From positions 1 through 11,689 of the forward strand of contig CAYFVC010000053.1 of the NCBI GenBank assembly GCA_964346665.1: a DNA stretch of 11,689 nt. The letters run 5' to 3'. The notes beneath the pieces are model-generated. The model saw nothing but the letters and a program-made list of their open reading frames with translations. It was not told where the DNA came from and ran no database searches. Origin of the DNA: JAZGEG01 sp964346665. GTDB taxonomy: Archaea > Aenigmatarchaeota > Aenigmatarchaeia > QMZP01 > QMZT01. The translations under genes were made by a program, and so were the position numbers. The first letter of the stretch is position 1. Each line of letters starts with the position of its first letter. This document shows, one piece after another, positions 11,563-11,689 of the stretch.

Positions 11563-11689
11563 CAAGAGCGATAGTATTCGATATCGGAGGCGTGGTGCTA
11601 AAACCGAAAACGTTCCATCCATTGGCGGAGGAATATGCGAGAATAATGGCTCGTAAGGAAGAAGAGGTGTACGAGGTGTTCGTGAAGTA
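11559..11689 (+). CDS. HAD-like hydrolase, N-terminal fragment
   Basis: The first 43 codons of a gene that runs off the window. It begins in the ATGA overlap with the metallophosphoesterase stop codon. The start MTRAIVFDIGGVVLKPKTFH has HAD motif I in the DxGGVV form found in HAD-like phosphatases and dehalogenase relatives (Asp8 the expected nucleophile), where the second aspartate of DxDxT is replaced. The next segment (LAEEYARIMARKEEEVYEVF) looks like the start of a helical cap. Substrate is unknown; only motif I can be checked here. The tight overlap suggests it acts with the metallophosphoesterase, perhaps in the same nucleotide or phosphate clean-up task. Confidence 0.75.
   Translation, partial: MTRAIVFDIGGVVLKPKTFHPLAEEYARIMARKEEEVYEVFVK

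Noticed and set aside
1..11689. CRISPR arrays, insertion sequences, rRNA
   Set aside because: No regularly spaced repeats, transposase motifs or rRNA stretches were seen on either strand; the only repeats are those listed.

Overview
This window comes from an archaeon. It carries the archaea-only GatE subunit of the GatDE Glu-tRNA(Gln) amidotransferase, CDP-archaeol synthase for ether lipids, Lrp-type regulation, TATA-box-like promoters with GGTGAT Shine-Dalgarno sites (or apparently leaderless starts), and a tRNA intron flanked by a bulge-helix-bulge (BHB). The intron lies in the T loop. That position normally needs a broad-specificity tRNA endonuclease (crenarchaeal alpha-beta type, or the epsilon type known from Micrarchaeota/ARMAN), so a DPANN-like or TACK-like lineage is more likely than a classical euryarchaeon. 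I cannot place it more precisely.

Layout. Bases 1-1709 (+) hold the 3' part of gatE. It converges with a minus-strand block (1714-6274) read as lrp-like regulator, nadK, guaB, purA. guaB and purA are the two enzymes that draw on IMP (to XMP and adenylosuccinate), and nadK acts on NAD+, the cofactor of GuaB. The regulator is a double-length Lrp/AsnC protein. It is separated by an AT-rich divergent promoter region (6275-6387), with a perfect inverted repeat between two TATA boxes, from a plus-strand pair: an unrecognised AT-rich 134-residue gene and a cytoplasmic eight-repeat PQQ-like beta-propeller with a charged tyrosine-repeat tail (6388-8176).

A second minus-strand block (10690 down to 8173) reads: stand-alone LigD-type 3'-phosphoesterase, AEP-superfamily primase/polymerase, CDP-archaeol synthase, thymidylate kinase. 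The first two are translationally coupled and look like DNA end-repair (NHEJ-type) parts, though no Ku or ligase is visible. The last plus-strand block is tRNA-Ala(CGC) with a 38-nt T-loop intron, followed after one base by a metallophosphoesterase, which overlaps by 4 bp the start of a HAD-like hydrolase that runs off the window.

The most unusual signals are the interrupted tRNA; the near-identical GAA-loop hairpin shared between the tRNA intron and the polymerase stop codon, with a compensatory base-pair change; and the tRNA butted directly against a start codon, so that tRNA 3' processing would itself produce a near-leaderless mRNA.
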